A stretch of DNA of 37,351 nt from assembly GCA_902534685.1 (NCBI GenBank), contig CACAQP010000006.1, positions 1-37,351 of the forward strand, given 5' to 3'. The stretch comes from an uncultured Prochlorococcus sp. (GTDB lineage: Bacteria; Cyanobacteriota; Cyanobacteriia; PCC-6307; Cyanobiaceae). Both the position numbers and the translations under genes were made by a program. The notes under the pieces were generated by a model, which saw only the letters and a list, made by a program, of their open reading frames with translations, was not told the origin of the DNA and did no database searches. Positions 8,564 to 17,425 of this stretch are shown piece by piece. How positions within the stretch are numbered: the stretch's first letter is position 1; each line of letters opens with the position of its first letter.

Positions 8564-9285
8564 AAAAGCAACAAGAAATTAATAATAAAAACTTTTTATT
8601 TCTAATTTTATTTTTCTTTTCAGCAAGCTTCATAAATCTTAAAGCTCTAAAAAAGGTAACTATTCAGGAAATTAGAATTTCTGGCAGTAAATTATTTTCA
8701 AAGAATGATTTATTAAAAAATTCATCTTTAAGATTTCCAATCAGGTTAATTTTGATTAAAACTAATTTCTTAGAACAAGAGTTAAAACAGAATTTATCTC
8801 TCAAGAGTGTTTCTGTGAGTAGACAAATATTTCCTTTTGGTTTGAAAGTTCATATTAGTACAAGAATTCCAATAGCTTATGGCGAGAGAATATTAAATGA
8901 CGAAAAAATAGCAGGCTTTATTGACAAAGATGGATTTTTTATCAATAAACAAAATGTAGACGAAAAAGATTTGAATAAATTAACTACTCAAGTTTTCGGA
9001 TGGAAAGAAAAATTTAAAAAAATATTATCAGCAATCTTTATTGCTAAGGAAAAATATGAATTAGAGGAAGTAAAAATTATTTTTTCACCCAATGGTTTTT
9101 TAACTATTGAGGAGAAAGATTTAAAAAAAATATTCCTAGGATTTAATCCAAATTTAATCAATTATCAATTACAAATAATTAAAAACCTAAAATATGAACT
9201 TAAGAAAAATAATTTTTCCGAGAAAATAGATAATATTGATCTAACCGATCCAAATAAACCAAAAATAAAAGTGTTCAAACCCTAA
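8560..9285 (+). CDS. ftsQ: Cell division protein FtsQ
   Basis: A 241-residue bitopic divisome protein linking the FtsBL/FtsI complex to the septum. A basic N-terminus is followed by a transmembrane segment at about residues 14-30. Next comes a POTRA-like region (VTIQEIRISGSKLFSKNDLL...), then the FtsQ beta domain with RIPIAYGE and FIDKDGFFI. The start is GTG at 8560, overlapping the preceding stop by four bases. Sequence conservation in FtsQ is low, so the call leans on POTRA architecture and the position before ftsZ. Its length fits the cyanobacterial form. Confidence 0.88.
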   Translation: MKKQQEINNKNFLFLILFFFSASFINLKALKKVTIQEIRISGSKLFSKNDLLKNSSLRFPIRLILIKTNFLEQELKQNLSLKSVSVSRQIFPFGLKVHISTRIPIAYGERILNDEKIAGFIDKDGFFINKQNVDEKDLNKLTTQVFGWKEKFKKILSAIFIAKEKYELEEVKIIFSPNGFLTIEEKDLKKIFLGFNPNLINYQLQIIKNLKYELKKNNFSEKIDNIDLTDPNKPKIKVFKP

Positions 9286-9465
9286 TATTTGGGAATAAAT
9301 TTTAAATAATTTTTTTTAATTAATGTAGTGTTGATAAGGGTTTAGCATTCAAAACAAAATATTCATTAAATAAATATTTTAATGATTTTCCTCAACAATT
9401 TCCTACATTTGAGCTCCGTGAGTTCATAATGCACCCAACACTAGTATTTAGATCCCTATTAAGAG
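9286..9465 (+). promoter_or_regulatory. ftsZ upstream region with overlapping dyads
   Basis: A 180-base AT-rich gap before ftsZ. It holds an interrupted palindrome with 8-base arms (TCATTAAA 9363-9370 and TTTAATGA 9378-9385, 7-base spacer). A second arm pair, AAAATATT (9356-9363) with AATATTTT (9373-9380), competes for the same bases. A weak promoter candidate is TTGATA at 9331 with CAAAAT at 9355. The gap suggests that ftsZ has its own promoter in addition to read-through from ftsQ. Function is inferred only. Confidence 0.4.
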
Positions 9466-10581
9466 ATGAGCTTCGGTAACAATCCAAATTTTGATCAATC
9501 GGCAGAAATCCTTCCAAGTCAAAACGCTAAAATAGAAGTTATTGGCGTTGGCGGCGGTGGAAGTAACGCTGTTAACAGAATGATAAATAGTGATTTAGAA
9601 GGAGTGTCATTTCGAGTCCTTAATACCGATGCACAAGCTCTACTGCAGTCTTCTGCTGAAAGTAGAGTCCAACTAGGACAAAACCTTACCAGAGGGCTAG
9701 GTGCAGGAGGGAATCCAAGTATTGGGCAAAAAGCAGCTGAAGAATCTAAGGAAGAGCTTCAACAAGCTTTAGAGAGCTCTGATCTAGTTTTTATTGCCGC
9801 CGGAATGGGCGGGGGGACCGGCACAGGAGCAGCTCCGGTAGTAGCAGAAGTTGCGAAACAAAGCGGTGCTTTAACGGTAGGTATAGTAACTAAACCATTT
9901 TCTTTTGAAGGGAAAAGAAGAATGCGTCAAGCAGAAGAAGGAATCGCAAGACTAGCTGAAAATGTTGATACTCTTATAGTAATTCCAAATGATCGATTAA
10001 AAGACGTTATTTCAGGAGCTCCCCTTCAAGAAGCATTTCGGAATGCTGATGATGTTTTAAGAATGGGTGTTAAAGGTATAAGTGACATAATAACTTGTCC
10101 AGGACTGGTTAATGTTGATTTCGCTGATGTAAGGTCAGTGATGACAGAAGCGGGGACTGCTCTTCTGGGAATTGGTATTGGTTCAGGAAGATCGAGAGCA
10201 ATAGAGGCGGCACAAGCAGCGATGAATAGCCCCTTACTAGAAGCAGCTAGAATTGATGGAGCTAAAGGATGCGTTATAAATATCACTGGTGGTAAAGACA
10301 TGACTTTGGAAGATATGACTTCCGCATCTGAAATTATCTATGATGTCGTCGATCAAGAAGCTAATATCATTGTTGGTGCAGTTGTTGATGAAGCAATGGA
10401 AGGAGAAATACAGGTTACCGTAATCGCTACCGGGTTTGAAACAAATCAACCTTTAAAACAACAAAGAATTAAAAATAGGCTTTCAAATCAACCTTTATAT
10501 AATATCTCTGATAATAAGGATGCCGGAGCAAGCATTCCTGAATTTTTAAGACTAAGACAAAATAAAAAAAATATTGATTAG
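9466..10581 (+). CDS. ftsZ: Cell division GTPase FtsZ
   Basis: Tubulin-like GTPase that forms the cytokinetic ring. The 371-residue protein has the nucleotide-binding GGGGSN at residues 29-34, the tubulin signature GGGTGTG at 115-121, and the T7-loop NVDFAD at 216-221 needed for GTP hydrolysis. The globular domain ends near residue 340. The tail is short ([16 protein letters not shown]) and carries the IPEFL-like peptide that binds partners in other FtsZs. A TTAAGAG stretch directly precedes ATG. The gene converges with the SRP RNA gene 15 bases after its stop. Confidence 0.98.
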   Translation: MSFGNNPNFDQSAEILPSQNAKIEVIGVGGGGSNAVNRMINSDLEGVSFRVLNTDAQALLQSSAESRVQLGQNLTRGLGAGGNPSIGQKAAEESKEELQQALESSDLVFIAAGMGGGTGTGAAPVVAEVAKQSGALTVGIVTKPFSFEGKRRMRQAEEGIARLAENVDTLIVIPNDRLKDVISGAPLQEAFRNADDVLRMGVKGISDIITCPGLVNVDFADVRSVMTEAGTALLGIGIGSGRSRAIEAAQAAMNSPLLEAARIDGAKGCVINITGGKDMTLEDMTSASEIIYDVVDQEANIIVGAVVDEAMEGEIQVTVIATGFETNQPLKQQRIKNRLSNQPLYNISDNKDAGASIPEFLRLRQNKKNID

Positions 10582-10596
10582 CAGTTAAAATAGAGT

Positions 10597-10690
10597 GACT
10601 CGGTTATCTCGCCTGCCTCAAGCATCCCTTGTGGCTGCTACCTTCCGGTCCTGACCAGGTTTAGGCGTTAAAACCGCGAAAGGCCGAGTC
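10597..10690 (-). ncRNA. ffs: Signal recognition particle RNA (4.5S type)
   Basis: Read on the minus strand, the region contains the invariant SRP domain IV core, CAGGACCGGAAGGTAGCAGCC, as two parts: the GGAAG-type apical loop flanked by AGGAC and AGCAG. The ends GACTCGG and CCGAGTC (10597-10603 and 10684-10690) are complementary and close a roughly 94-base hairpin, matching the small bacterial form without an Alu domain. It guides Ffh and membrane-protein targeting. Exact ends may differ by a few bases. A run of T's on the RNA strand at 10563-10572 may help termination, antisense to the ftsZ 3' end. Confidence 0.95.
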
Positions 10691-10737
10691 AAAATTATAA
10701 TAGCAATTCTTGATTAAAAAAGATACATAAATTTCTT

Positions 10738-11511
10738 ATGTTACCTTCAGACCTTGTTAAGTATAAAGAAAAATCTCAAAAGATTATTGCATTAACTGCA
10801 TGGGACTCTATCTCTGGATCCATTGCAGAGCGAGCCAATGTTGATCTCGTGTTAGTAGGAGATTCCTTGGCAATGGTCTGTTTAGGATACAAATCCACAT
10901 TGCCATTAACTTTAGAAAACATCATTTATCATACTAATTCTGTTTCGAGAGGATTTAAAAAGAAAATTGAAGATCAACCTTTGGTGGTTTCCGACATGCC
11001 TTTTCTGACTTACCAATGTGGAGAGGATAAAGCTGTGGAATATGCAGGTAAAATCATTCAAAGAACTTTTGCAAAAGCTGTAAAAGTAGAAGGTGCTGAA
11101 CCAGAAATACAAAAAGTTATTTCTAGATTAATAAGAATGGGCATCCCTGTTATGGGTCATATAGGTCTTACCCCTCAAAGCTATTTAAATCTAGGATTAA
11201 AGAAACAAGGAGAAAGCTTAGAAAGCGAAGAAAAAATAAAGAAAGAAGCTTCAATTCTTGAAAAGTTAGGATGTTTTTCAATAGTTCTTGAACATATCCC
11301 AGATTCATTGGCTAAAGAAATACAAAATAACTTAAAAATTCCCACAATAGGCATTGGTGCAGGTAGTTATTGTGATGGACAAGTAAGAGTTACTGCAGAT
11401 TTATTAGGCCTTAATGATGATCAACCACCATTTTGCCAACCGATTATCCAAGGAAAGAAAATATTTGAGGATAAATTAAAAGAATGGGTAGACTCTGAAA
11501 GACTTAGTTAA
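10738..11511 (+). CDS. panB: 3-methyl-2-oxobutanoate hydroxymethyltransferase PanB
   Basis: First committed enzyme of pantothenate synthesis, transferring a hydroxymethyl group from methylene-THF to ketoisovalerate in the cytosol. The 257-residue protein shows the TIM-barrel motifs expected: TAWDSISG near the N-terminus, the Mg-binding VGDSLAMV.LGY, SDMPFL, KVEGAE, GHIGLTPQS, and IGIGAG..CDGQV near the C-terminus. Its start faces the SRP RNA gene divergently. Its 3' end overlaps hemW by 8 bases in convergent orientation. Confidence 0.96.
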   Translation: MLPSDLVKYKEKSQKIIALTAWDSISGSIAERANVDLVLVGDSLAMVCLGYKSTLPLTLENIIYHTNSVSRGFKKKIEDQPLVVSDMPFLTYQCGEDKAVEYAGKIIQRTFAKAVKVEGAEPEIQKVISRLIRMGIPVMGHIGLTPQSYLNLGLKKQGESLESEEKIKKEASILEKLGCFSIVLEHIPDSLAKEIQNNLKIPTIGIGAGSYCDGQVRVTADLLGLNDDQPPFCQPIIQGKKIFEDKLKEWVDSERLS

Positions 11512-12727
11512 TATCATCCCACCACTTAAACATAGAAACAAGAACTTGATTACTAAGTTCCATGCCACTAGGCTCACTTAAAAAGAATCTATTCCCCTTT
11601 TTTACTAGCAGTCCACTTTCAAGAAATCTTTCCCATTCTTCAACCAATTTATTGAAGTTGCTTTCAAATTTTTTGTTTTCCCAGTTTTGTTCTTTAAAAA
11701 CTTCTTTGATATCTACACCCTCTTTAAGTCTTAGTCCCAACATTATTTTCTCATCAAGTTCTTTATAAACAAACTCCTTATTAGTTAGGGATGAATCTAA
11801 ATTAAATTCGTCTTGTCTAGTTACCCATTCTTTATATTCTTTACTAACTCTTGGTCGAGTAAACTTTTCCCCCCAAGGTGAACTAGTGGAACCTTGACCA
11901 AAACTCCACCAGCCTAAACCACTCCAATAAACTCTATTATGTCTCGACTGATGTCGCGGAAGGCAATAGTTTGAGATTTCATATCTTGAATACCCTGAGT
12001 TTTTTAAAATTAAATGGGTTGATTCACTATTCCTAAAAGCTTCTTCTTCACTTGGGAGTTTTAATTTGCCTAAATTAATTAATTTTTTAAAAACAGTGCC
12101 ATTTTCAATATTTAAATCGTAAATAGATAGATGGGGTGGTGAAAATGTAATTGCTTTTTTTAAGTCATCTTGCCATTCTTTAAATCCACTTAGTGGCAAG
12201 TTTTGAATTAAGTCTAAACTCCAGCTTTTTATTAACCCGGAATCATATTCTCTCTTTAACCATAAACAAGATTTCTCTGCATCTTCTTTCAAATGACGCC
12301 TTCCCGACTTTTGAAGTATCTGATTATTAAAACTTTGTACTCCAAGACTAAATCTATTTATCCCAGCATTTATAAATCCGAAAAGATCATCTTGAGTAAA
12401 ACTTGCTGGATCAACCTCCATAGTGATTTCAGCACCATAGTCAATTCCATAATTTTCTCTAAAAAGATCAACTAATTCTTTGATTTGGGCAGGATCTAAA
12501 ATTGATGGAGTACCACCTCCTATATAAATTGTAGATAGAGGTGATTTATGCTTAATTGACAATATTTCTTTATATAAAAATTGCAAATACTCTTGAACTG
12601 TCTTGCTTCCATAACCTTTTAAAGTTTCAACTTCATTTCCTAATGGAATAACTGCAAAATCACAATAAAAACACCTTCTGTGGCAAAAAGGAATGTGCAC
12701 ATAAGCGCTTCTTGGAAACTTATTCAT
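11504..12727 (-). CDS. hemW: Radical-SAM HemW/HemN-family protein
   Basis: A 407-residue radical-SAM protein with the cluster motif CHRRCFYC (Cys15, Cys19, Cys22) inside AYVHIPFC..RC.YCDF, the GGGTPSIL glycine-rich SAM segment, EVDPASF and FSLGVQSF, and a C-terminal HemN_C-like domain. Such proteins are often annotated as oxygen-independent coproporphyrinogen III oxidase. The short N-terminus without the extra HemN-specific residues, and the YCDF signature, favour HemW, a haem chaperone, over a true HemN; biochemical activity is not decidable here. ATG at 12727 lies in a 96-base divergent intergenic region shared with the PIN-TRAM gene. Confidence 0.88.
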   Translation of the reverse strand: MNKFPRSAYVHIPFCHRRCFYCDFAVIPLGNEVETLKGYGSKTVQEYLQFLYKEILSIKHKSPLSTIYIGGGTPSILDPAQIKELVDLFRENYGIDYGAEITMEVDPASFTQDDLFGFINAGINRFSLGVQSFNNQILQKSGRRHLKEDAEKSCLWLKREYDSGLIKSWSLDLIQNLPLSGFKEWQDDLKKAITFSPPHLSIYDLNIENGTVFKKLINLGKLKLPSEEEAFRNSESTHLILKNSGYSRYEISNYCLPRHQSRHNRVYWSGLGWWSFGQGSTSSPWGEKFTRPRVSKEYKEWVTRQDEFNLDSSLTNKEFVYKELDEKIMLGLRLKEGVDIKEVFKEQNWENKKFESNFNKLVEEWERFLESGLLVKKGNRFFLSEPSGMELSNQVLVSMFKWWDDIN

Positions 12728-12761
12728 AATCTAAATTCATTTTTAAGCTCCAAAAAAGTAT

Positions 12762-12788
12762 TAAGGATTGAAAAAAATAGAATCCTTA
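12762..12788. repeat. Inverted repeat between divergent hemW and PIN-TRAM genes
   Basis: TAAGGATT (12762-12769) and AATCCTTA (12781-12788) are perfect 8-base inverted arms around an 11-base, A-rich spacer. It sits midway between the two divergent start codons (12727 and 12824). It could be an operator-like site or a transcript hairpin. No T-run follows on either strand at the expected distance, which argues against an intrinsic terminator. Confidence 0.5.
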
Positions 12789-12823
12789 TTTACTCAATTA
12801 ATAAATCCTAGTAGATTATAGAT

Positions 12824-13933
12824 ATGACAGATATCTTAGTATTAATTTTATTTGTATTGTCTGGGGCTGCTTCAGGGTGGCTTGGTGTTGATTTATTGCC
12901 AGTAGACATACTCAAACAGGTATCTAATGTAGAAGGTTTTAGAATTGTTTTAGCAATAATTGGTTTTTTTGTAGGATTAGCAGCTGGTTTTGTATTCCTT
13001 CAACTTAGAAAGACTTTTCTTGATCAAATAAGAACAATGCCTACGGACTTACTAATAAGTAGGTCTGTTGGATTAATTTTAGGATTACTTGTTGCGAATC
13101 TCCTACTAGCTCCAATACTATTAATTCCCTTCCCTAGAGAGGTTTTTTTCGCAAAACCATTAGCAGCTATATTAAGCAACATTTTCTTTGGTGTGCTTGG
13201 TTATAAGTTGGCAGATACCCATGGAAGGACATTATTGAGATTATTCAATCCAAATAACACTGATGCATATCTAGTCAATGAAGGAATTCTCCCTGCTGCA
13301 AGTCCAAAAATTCTAGATACTAGTGTAATCATTGATGGAAGAATCAATGGTCTATTAAATTGCGGCTTATTGGAAGGGCAATTAATTGTTGCTCAAAGTG
13401 TAATTGATGAATTACAAACTTTAGCTGACTCAAGCACTAATGAAAAAAGGTCGAAAGGCAGAAGAGGTCTCAAGTTATTAAAAGAATTAAGAGATTTATA
13501 TGGAAGAAGACTTGTAATAAACCCAACAAAGTATGAAGGTAATGGGGTAGATGAAAAACTCCTTAAAATTACTGAGGATATGACAGGAACTTTAATTACA
13601 GCTGATTATAATCTTTCCCAGATCGCTGAAGTTAAAGAATTAAAAGTTATGAATTTGAGTGATTTGGTTATTGCTTTAAGGCCAGAAGTACAACCAGGCG
13701 AGTCACTTAATATAAAAATCGTGAGAGAAGGCAAAGAAAAAATGCAAGGTATTGGATATTTAGATGACGGCACAATGGTTGTTATTGATGAGGCAAAGAA
13801 TTTTGTTGGGAGCAGATTAGATATTGTCATCACTGGAGCATTACAAACTCCTACAGGAAGAATGGTCTTTGGAAAACTAATAAATAATCCTGAGTCAAAC
13901 AAATCTTTTAAATCACCAGCGACACAGGGCTAA
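12824..13933 (+). CDS. Membrane PIN-TRAM domain protein (YacL-like)
   Basis: A 369-residue protein in three parts. About four membrane helices lie in residues 1-130. A PIN ribonuclease-like domain (about 162-285) has the acidic set Asp165 in LDTSVIIDGR, Glu196, Asp243 and Asp261 in TADYNL. A C-terminal TRAM domain (about 290-352) contains GIGYLDDGTMVVI and TGRMVFGKL. This architecture matches Bacillus YacL-type proteins and is widespread in cyanobacteria. It is probably a membrane-bound RNase or RNA-binding protein, but targets are unknown. It lies 40 bases upstream of clpR on the same strand. Confidence 0.9.
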   Translation: MTDILVLILFVLSGAASGWLGVDLLPVDILKQVSNVEGFRIVLAIIGFFVGLAAGFVFLQLRKTFLDQIRTMPTDLLISRSVGLILGLLVANLLLAPILLIPFPREVFFAKPLAAILSNIFFGVLGYKLADTHGRTLLRLFNPNNTDAYLVNEGILPAASPKILDTSVIIDGRINGLLNCGLLEGQLIVAQSVIDELQTLADSSTNEKRSKGRRGLKLLKELRDLYGRRLVINPTKYEGNGVDEKLLKITEDMTGTLITADYNLSQIAEVKELKVMNLSDLVIALRPEVQPGESLNIKIVREGKEKMQGIGYLDDGTMVVIDEAKNFVGSRLDIVITGALQTPTGRMVFGKLINNPESNKSFKSPATQG

Positions 13934-13973
13934 ATCTAGCTAGAATCAATTTAATCTTAATTTTGTGATACAA

Positions 13974-14636
13974 ATGACTGTATCTGCTCCTTATTACGGC
14001 GAAAACACCGTTATGAGGACCCCGCCCCCAGATCTCCCCTCTCTTTTACTGAAAGAGCGAATTGTTTATCTTGGTTTACCATTATTTTCAGATGATGATG
14101 CGAAAAGACAACTAGGAATGGATGTTACTGAGCTAATCATTGCTCAACTTCTTTATTTAGAGTTTGAGGATCCAGAAAAACCAATCTATTTCTATATCAA
14201 TTCAACTGGGACAAGTTGGTACACAGGTGACGCAGTAGGTTTTGAAACTGAAGCTTTCGCTATCTGCGATACAATAAGCTACATTAAGCCTCCAGTACAC
14301 ACGATATGTATAGGACAAGCAATGGGGACTGCTGCAGTTATTCTTTCATCTGGAACTAAGGGACAAAGAGCCGCTCTTCCCCATGCTTCTATTGTTTTGC
14401 ATCAACCTATAAGCGGAGCAAGAGGTCAAGCGACCGATATCCAAATAAGAGCTGAGGAAGTTTTGAAAAATAAAAAATCAATGCTGGAGATTTTATCTCG
14501 TAATACTGGAAAGACCATCGAAGAACTCTCAAAAGACTCTGACAGGATGAGTTATCTCAACCCACAAGAAGCCCTAGATTATGGAGTTATCGATAGAATA
14601 CTCACAAGTCAAAAAGATCTACCAAATAAAATTTAA
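13974..14636 (+). CDS. clpR: ClpR, catalytically inactive ClpP-like subunit
   Basis: A 220-residue ClpP-fold protein that pairs with ClpP3 in the cyanobacterial ClpP3/R protease core. The serine motif is degenerate: IGQAMGTAAVIL has Gly118 where ClpP3 next door has the nucleophile serine, so this subunit cannot cleave peptides. The catalytic-position histidine (His143 in VLHQP) remains, 25 residues later, as in ClpP. The family-specific insertion TGTSWYTGDAVGFETEAFAI is present. I use ATG at 13974, giving MTVSAPYYG as in other ClpR proteins; an in-frame GTG at 13965 would add three residues. clpP3 follows after 24 bases. Confidence 0.93.
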   Translation: MTVSAPYYGENTVMRTPPPDLPSLLLKERIVYLGLPLFSDDDAKRQLGMDVTELIIAQLLYLEFEDPEKPIYFYINSTGTSWYTGDAVGFETEAFAICDTISYIKPPVHTICIGQAMGTAAVILSSGTKGQRAALPHASIVLHQPISGARGQATDIQIRAEEVLKNKKSMLEILSRNTGKTIEELSKDSDRMSYLNPQEALDYGVIDRILTSQKDLPNKI

Positions 14637-14660
14637 CACTCACAAAACTTTTTTAAAATC

Positions 14661-15272
14661 ATGCCAATAGGAACTCCAAGCGTGCCTTACAGACTTCCTG
14701 GAAGTCAATACGAAAGATGGGTCGATATATACACAAGATTAGGTGTTGAAAGAATTCTTTTTCTTGGACAAGAAGTGAATGATGGTATTGCTAATAGCCT
14801 TGTTGCACAAATGCTTTATTTAGATTCTGATGATAATTCCAAACCTATCTATCTGTATATAAATAGCCCAGGAGGATCAGTAACTGCTGGCTTGGCAATT
14901 TATGACACTATTAAATACGTAAAAAGTGATGTAGTAACCATATGCGTAGGCCTCGCGGCCTCAATGGGAGCATTCCTATTGGCCGCTGGTACAAAAGGTA
15001 AAAGAGTTGCTTTGCCCCACAGCAGAATCATGATTCATCAACCCTTAGGAGGGACATCTCAACGCCAAGCAAGTGATATTGAAATAGAAGCCAAGGAAAT
15101 TTTAAGAATTAAAGATATGTTAAATATGTCTATGGCAGATATGACAGGCCAATCATTTGAGAAAATTGAAAAGGATACTGATAGAGATTATTTTCTAAGT
15201 GCGGAAGAAGCAAAAAATTATGGATTAATTGATAGAGTAATTACACACCCAAGCGAAGCAAATCAGTCTTAA
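14661..15272 (+). CDS. clpP: ATP-dependent Clp protease proteolytic subunit ClpP3
   Basis: A 203-residue serine protease subunit of the Clp complex. The triad is intact: Ser101 in [11 protein letters not shown], His126 in IMIHQPLGG, and an aspartate in the KDTDRDYF segment near residue 175. The spacing of 25 residues between Ser and His equals that in E. coli ClpP. It is downstream of clpR with a 24-base gap, matching the conserved cyanobacterial clpR-clpP3 operon whose products form a mixed heptameric ring. Cyanobacteria carry several ClpP paralogues, so the number 3 rests on the clpR neighbour. Confidence 0.95.
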   Translation: MPIGTPSVPYRLPGSQYERWVDIYTRLGVERILFLGQEVNDGIANSLVAQMLYLDSDDNSKPIYLYINSPGGSVTAGLAIYDTIKYVKSDVVTICVGLAASMGAFLLAAGTKGKRVALPHSRIMIHQPLGGTSQRQASDIEIEAKEILRIKDMLNMSMADMTGQSFEKIEKDTDRDYFLSAEEAKNYGLIDRVITHPSEANQS

Positions 15273-15382
15273 ACTTTCTAAATAAATATTTTAATTTTAA
15301 TTTTTAAATTAATAAATTTTTTGGTTTATTGCCACCTTAATGTCTAAAATATTTATTATCAAATGCAAAGAAGCTACAACTA

Positions 15383-16372
15383 ATGACCCAACTCTTTTAC
15401 GACACAGATGCAGATCTAAGTCTTTTAAATAATAAAACAATAGCGATTATTGGATATGGATCACAAGGTCATGCACATGCCCTAAATCTTAAAGATAGCG
15501 GTATGGATGTAATTGTTGGATTATATAAAGGAAGTAAGTCTGAAAGCAAAGCTGTTAGCGATGGTCTACAAGTCTTTAGCGTTTCTGAAGCTTGCGAAAA
15601 AGCAGACTGGATTATGATTCTCCTCCCCGATGAGTTTCAGAAAGATGTTTACCTTAAAGAAATAGAACCAAACTTAAAAGAAGGGAAAATACTAAGTTTT
15701 GCTCATGGTTTCAATATAAGATTCGGTCTTATCAAACCTCCTAGTTTTGTGGATGTTGTAATGATTGCCCCTAAAGGACCTGGACATACTGTTCGTTGGG
15801 AATATCAGAATGGTCAAGGAGTTCCAGCATTGTTCGCAGTAGAGCAGGATTCTTCCGGAAATGCAAGATCATTGGCAATGTCTTACGCTAAAGGGATTGG
15901 CGGAACGAGAGCTGGGATTCTTGAAACAAACTTCAAAGAAGAAACAGAAACTGATTTGTTTGGCGAACAAGCCGTTTTGTGCGGAGGATTATCAGAACTC
16001 GTCAAATCAGGCTTCGAAACTCTTGTAGAGGCAGGATATCAACCCGAGCTTGCTTACTTCGAATGCTTACATGAAGTTAAACTTATTGTTGATTTAATGG
16101 TGAAGGGAGGCTTATCTCAAATGAGAGATTCCATTTCAAATACTGCAGAATATGGAGATTATGTAAGTGGTAAAAGACTTATTAATAGTGATACAAAGAA
16201 AGAAATGCAGGAAATTCTAAAGGATATTCAAGATGGAACTTTCGCTAAGAATTTTGTAGAAGAATGTGATAAAAACAAACCCTTAATGACAAAATTAAGA
16301 GAAGAGAATTCAAAACATGAAATTGAAAAAGTGGGTAAGGGTCTGCGCTCGATGTTCAGTTGGCTGAAATAA
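15383..16372 (+). CDS. ilvC: Ketol-acid reductoisomerase IlvC
   Basis: NADPH-dependent enzyme of valine/isoleucine synthesis that isomerises and reduces acetolactate or acetohydroxybutyrate. The 329-residue class I (short) form is normal for cyanobacteria. The dinucleotide loop [13 protein letters not shown] begins at residue 24. The acidic metal-binding helices [16 protein letters not shown] and the [12 protein letters not shown] block are present. A 110-base AT-rich gap upstream gives room for its own promoter. Its 3' end overlaps the cobD start by 13 bases. Confidence 0.97.
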   Translation: MTQLFYDTDADLSLLNNKTIAIIGYGSQGHAHALNLKDSGMDVIVGLYKGSKSESKAVSDGLQVFSVSEACEKADWIMILLPDEFQKDVYLKEIEPNLKEGKILSFAHGFNIRFGLIKPPSFVDVVMIAPKGPGHTVRWEYQNGQGVPALFAVEQDSSGNARSLAMSYAKGIGGTRAGILETNFKEETETDLFGEQAVLCGGLSELVKSGFETLVEAGYQPELAYFECLHEVKLIVDLMVKGGLSQMRDSISNTAEYGDYVSGKRLINSDTKKEMQEILKDIQDGTFAKNFVEECDKNKPLMTKLREENSKHEIEKVGKGLRSMFSWLK

Positions 16373-17388
16373 ATTTATTTTTAATATTTCTTGGATCAAT
16401 TGGTTTTGATTTATTGATCGGCGATCCAAAATTCTTAATCCACCCAGTTCAAGTAATTGGCTTTTACATAAAAAAAATATCTGATTACCACATAAATAAT
16501 TTTGGAGAAAATAAAAATATATTATTTTGGGGAGGTTTCATCGTAGCTGTATCCACTATTGGAATGAGTTTTGGTTTTGGAAAATTGATAGAACTAAGTT
16601 ATGTGCAATCAAGAAATCATTTTTTTGTTGGATTGTTAATTTTTTTTGGACTTTCAAGTTGTTTTGCTACTAAGGGACTTATTTCAAGTGTGAAAGAGAT
16701 TGCAGAACTAATAGAACGCAAAGAAGTTAATGAAGAAAATGAAAGAATTATTAAAGAGAAAGTGCAAAGAATAGTAAGTAGGGATGTAAGTTCATCTTCT
16801 ATAAAACATCTCCTGAGATCAACTACTGAGAGTCTTACTGAAAATTCTGTTGATGGAATATTCGGGCCATTATTTTGGATTTTTATTGGAATTATTTTTA
16901 TGAAGTTTTCAATTTTTCTTCCAGGACCTTTGTCACTTGGTTTTTCTTATAAGTCCATTAGTACTTTGGATTCAATGATAGGTTACAAATATGATTACTT
17001 TAGATATTTAGGTTTTTTCAGCGCAAAAATCGAAGATATCTTTACATTTGTCCCTTCAAGATTAGTTTTAATCACATTACCTTTAGTTAGCTCAAAAGTT
17101 AATGAATATGGATCAATTATAAAAAAAAGCTATCTTGATGGTAAAAAATATGATTCGCCTAATGCTGGCATTTCAGAAGCTATATTTGCCTATATTTCTG
17201 GTATCAAATTGGGAGGGGAAAGTAAATATAAGAATGAAATTATTGAAAAGCCAATAATCAATGCGACAGGAGATAATTGCACTAAAGGAAAAATCAAATT
17301 AATTTGTCAATTAATTTTGAAATTACAATTTTTATGGATAATAATTTTTGTCTTAATTTTTTTTATAATTTCGAGTTTAATTTCATAA
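16360..17388 (+). CDS. cobD: Adenosylcobinamide-phosphate synthase CobD/CbiB
   Basis: A 342-residue integral membrane protein of cobalamin (or pseudocobalamin) synthesis that attaches the aminopropanol arm to adenosylcobyric acid. It has the family opening [16 protein letters not shown] and the central [17 protein letters not shown]-type block (here [17 protein letters not shown]). It also has the [21 protein letters not shown] region, with several hydrophobic helices. The start is probably TTG at 16360, inside the ilvC 3' end, because the [11 protein letters not shown] motif needs residues upstream and no ATG is available. A 13-base overlap suggests co-transcription with ilvC, although the two pathways are unrelated. 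Confidence 0.92.
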   Translation: MAEINLFLIFLGSIGFDLLIGDPKFLIHPVQVIGFYIKKISDYHINNFGENKNILFWGGFIVAVSTIGMSFGFGKLIELSYVQSRNHFFVGLLIFFGLSSCFATKGLISSVKEIAELIERKEVNEENERIIKEKVQRIVSRDVSSSSIKHLLRSTTESLTENSVDGIFGPLFWIFIGIIFMKFSIFLPGPLSLGFSYKSISTLDSMIGYKYDYFRYLGFFSAKIEDIFTFVPSRLVLITLPLVSSKVNEYGSIIKKSYLDGKKYDSPNAGISEAIFAYISGIKLGGESKYKNEIIEKPIINATGDNCTKGKIKLICQLILKLQFLWIIIFVLIFFIISSLIS

Positions 17389-17393
17389 TAAAT

Positions 17394-17407
17394 TAGTTTT
17401 AAAACTA
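17394..17407. promoter_or_regulatory. Perfect 14-base palindrome upstream of the HLIP gene
   Basis: The site is TAGTTTTAAAACTA, identical to its reverse complement, ending 18 bases before the HLIP start codon. An adjacent minus-strand TTTACA (17416-17421), followed at the right spacing by a 4-of-6 match, faintly resembles the RpaB HLR1 direct repeat of high-light genes. A regulatory role is inferred from position. In AT-rich DNA, short AT palindromes also occur by chance. Confidence 0.4.
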
Positions 17408-17425
17408 TTAAAATATGTAAAAACT

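Noticed and set aside
8149-8574. 141-codon minus-strand frame opposite the gene before ftsQ
   Set aside because: It mirrors the plus-strand gene, which has a membrane helix, correct spacing to ddl and coupling to ftsQ. The minus frame shows no coherent protein features.
9301-9330. T-rich run after ftsQ as a terminator
   Set aside because: There is a T-run but no stable GC-containing stem before it; in this AT-rich DNA such runs are common.
10026-10449. Minus-strand frames within ftsZ
   Set aside because: Antisense shadows of a highly conserved gene.
15273-15382. AT-rich gap before ilvC as a riboswitch or attenuator
   Set aside because: I could not draw a stable stem or a leader peptide rich in Ile, Leu or Val codons; probably a simple promoter region.
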